Program-made: the position numbers and the translations under genes | Part shown: piece by piece, positions 35,483 through 36,141 of the stretch | Position numbering within the stretch: position 1 is the first letter of the stretch | Layout: each line of letters opens with the position of its first letter | Assembly (NCBI GenBank): GCA_001803315.1 | Contig: MHBQ01000106.1 | Coordinates: forward strand, 1 to 36,141 | Direction: 5' to 3' | DNA from: Lentisphaerae bacterium RIFOXYC12_FULL_60_16 | GTDB lineage: Bacteria > Verrucomicrobiota > Kiritimatiellia > UBA8416 > YA12-FULL-60-10 | Length of the DNA stretch: 36,141 nucleotides | Notes under the pieces: generated by a model | Database searches by the model: none | Seen by the model: only the letters and a program-made list of their open reading frames with translations | What the model was told of the DNA's origin: nothing

Positions 35483-35483
35483 G

Positions 35484-35504
35484 GCGCTGGCCGGCGGTCA
35501 GCGC
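35484..35504. terminator. Hairpin between convergent infA and pseudouridine synthase genes
   Basis: GCGCTGGCC and GGTCAGCGC form nine base pairs (one G-U) around a GGC loop. It begins two bases after the infA stop and contains the stop codon of the opposing gene. No U-tract. Likely bidirectional terminator. Confidence 0.5.
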
Positions 35505-36141
35505 AGACGGAACAATCGCAAGCAGTCCTTGAAATCCGCAGGCAGCGGAGCATTTGCTGCCAGCGATTTCGTGGCGCCTGACGGGACAAATTCCAGTCGT
35601 GCCGCATGCAGCATGGGCCGGGCGATCTGGACGGTACGTTCCGAAAGCCTTCGTCCGATCCCGTATTGACGGTCTCCGGCAACCGGATGTCCCGTTGATT
35701 CCAGGTGTTTGCGAATCTGGTGGGTTCTCCCGGTTTCGATCCGAACCCGGAGATGGGACGCCTCGCGCCCGGCATCCAGCGTGTCCAGGAGGGATACGGC
35801 CGCCTGCCCGTCAATGGGTTTGGTGATGCGGAAATTATGGACGTCCAGGGATCCCAGCGCAATGGCATGGTAGGTCTTCCGGACGGCATGACGCTTGAAG
35901 AGCTCCACGGCGGCTTCAAATGCGGCGGGTGACCGTGCCATCAGGACACACCCACTCGTCCCCCGATCCAGCCGATGGACGGCCGTGAGCCCGGGTTCCT
36001 TGCGCTGCGTGCGTACCGCTTGTTCCATGCTGTTCGGCCCATTGGTCAGGATGCCGGCGGGTTTGTCGAGAATCAGGTAATCGGTTGTTTCCAGCAGGCA
36101 TCGGAACACCTGGGGTCGGTTCGGGGTGTGGCTTTCAGTGG
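35498..36141 (-). CDS. RluA-family pseudouridine synthase (possibly partial at the window edge)
   Basis: Enzyme isomerising uridine to pseudouridine in rRNA or tRNA. At least 203 residues: YLILDKPAGILT, the catalytic motif HRLDRGTSG (active-site aspartate), RIETGRTHQIRKHLESTGHPVAGDRQYG and a C-terminal LHAARLEFVP. All key family motifs are present. An in-frame GTG lies at 36109, but no ribosome site is seen and the frame stays open to the window end, so the true start may lie outside. No S4 domain is visible in the part present. The exact target cannot be assigned. Confidence 0.85.
   Translation of the reverse strand, partial: TESHTPNRPQVFRCLLETTDYLILDKPAGILTNGPNSMEQAVRTQRKEPGLTAVHRLDRGTSGCVLMARSPAAFEAAVELFKRHAVRKTYHAIALGSLDVHNFRITKPIDGQAAVSLLDTLDAGREASHLRVRIETGRTHQIRKHLESTGHPVAGDRQYGIGRRLSERTVQIARPMLHAARLEFVPSGATKSLAANAPLPADFKDCLRLFRLR

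Overview
The window looks like a G+C-rich chromosome segment of an anaerobic member of the PVC group, most likely a Kiritimatiellota/Lentisphaerota-type bacterium. This is inferred from gene style, not from a marker-gene comparison. The signs are: several uroporphyrinogen-decarboxylase-fold (URO-D) proteins that are not heme enzymes, a giant exported beta-helix protein with verrucomicrobial-type domains, uncommon glycoside-hydrolase-like proteins, an oxygen-sensitive class III ribonucleotide reductase, and many [4Fe-4S] radical SAM enzymes. No phage, transposon, CRISPR or plasmid gene is visible. The region reads as ordinary chromosome with housekeeping genes spread among lineage-specific ones.

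Layout. 0.1-1.4 kb: queE-queC (queuosine precursor synthesis), convergent with a URO-D protein gene that overlaps a five-bladed-propeller glycosidase-like gene (1.5-3.5 kb). 3.7-5.8 kb: fusA (EF-G). 5.9-7.9 kb: a large glycosidase-like protein with a glutamine-amidotransferase-like C-terminal region. 8.0-14.8 kb: a second URO-D gene directly behind a 1,932-residue exported protein (two beta-helices, Ig-like repeats, an FGE-sulfatase-fold domain without its catalytic cysteines). 15 kb: tRNA-Leu(GAG) and an rdgB/HAM1-type NTP pyrophosphatase. 15.8-18.3 kb, minus strand: eno (broken by a one-base frameshift), ftsB/divIC-like and a lipoprotein. 18.4-20.9 kb, minus strand: lipoprotein, exported SIS-like protein and HAD phosphatase, closed by an intrinsic terminator. 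21-26.5 kb: tatD, then on the minus strand GNAT, URO-D (with an HxC zinc motif), a membrane coiled-coil/zinc-ribbon protein and a B12-binding-type radical SAM protein. 26.7-29.2 kb: a polysaccharide flippase convergent with mnmA. 29.5-33.3 kb: nrdD, a thioredoxin-like gene and nrdG. 33.3-36.1 kb: homocysteine S-methyltransferase family gene, outer-membrane barrel candidate, infA and an RluA-type pseudouridine synthase that may run off the end.

Functional themes are translation and tRNA modification (fusA, infA, mnmA, queE/queC, rluA-like, tRNA-Leu), anaerobic deoxynucleotide synthesis, one-carbon/corrinoid-type methyl transfer (three URO-D proteins and one Hcy-methyltransferase), and envelope functions.

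The most interesting signals are: (i) four genes without a Shine-Dalgarno sequence (queE, mnmA, the barrel protein, the radical SAM gene), each with a TANNNT -10-like hexamer only 6-9 nt before the start codon, suggesting leaderless mRNAs; (ii) a predicted exported protein with two SIS-like lobes; (iii) a redoxin embedded between nrdD and nrdG, with possible NrdR boxes over the promoter; (iv) a G9 tract inside the likely flippase promoter; and (v) the frameshift in enolase. All calls come from reading the sequence. No database search was run.
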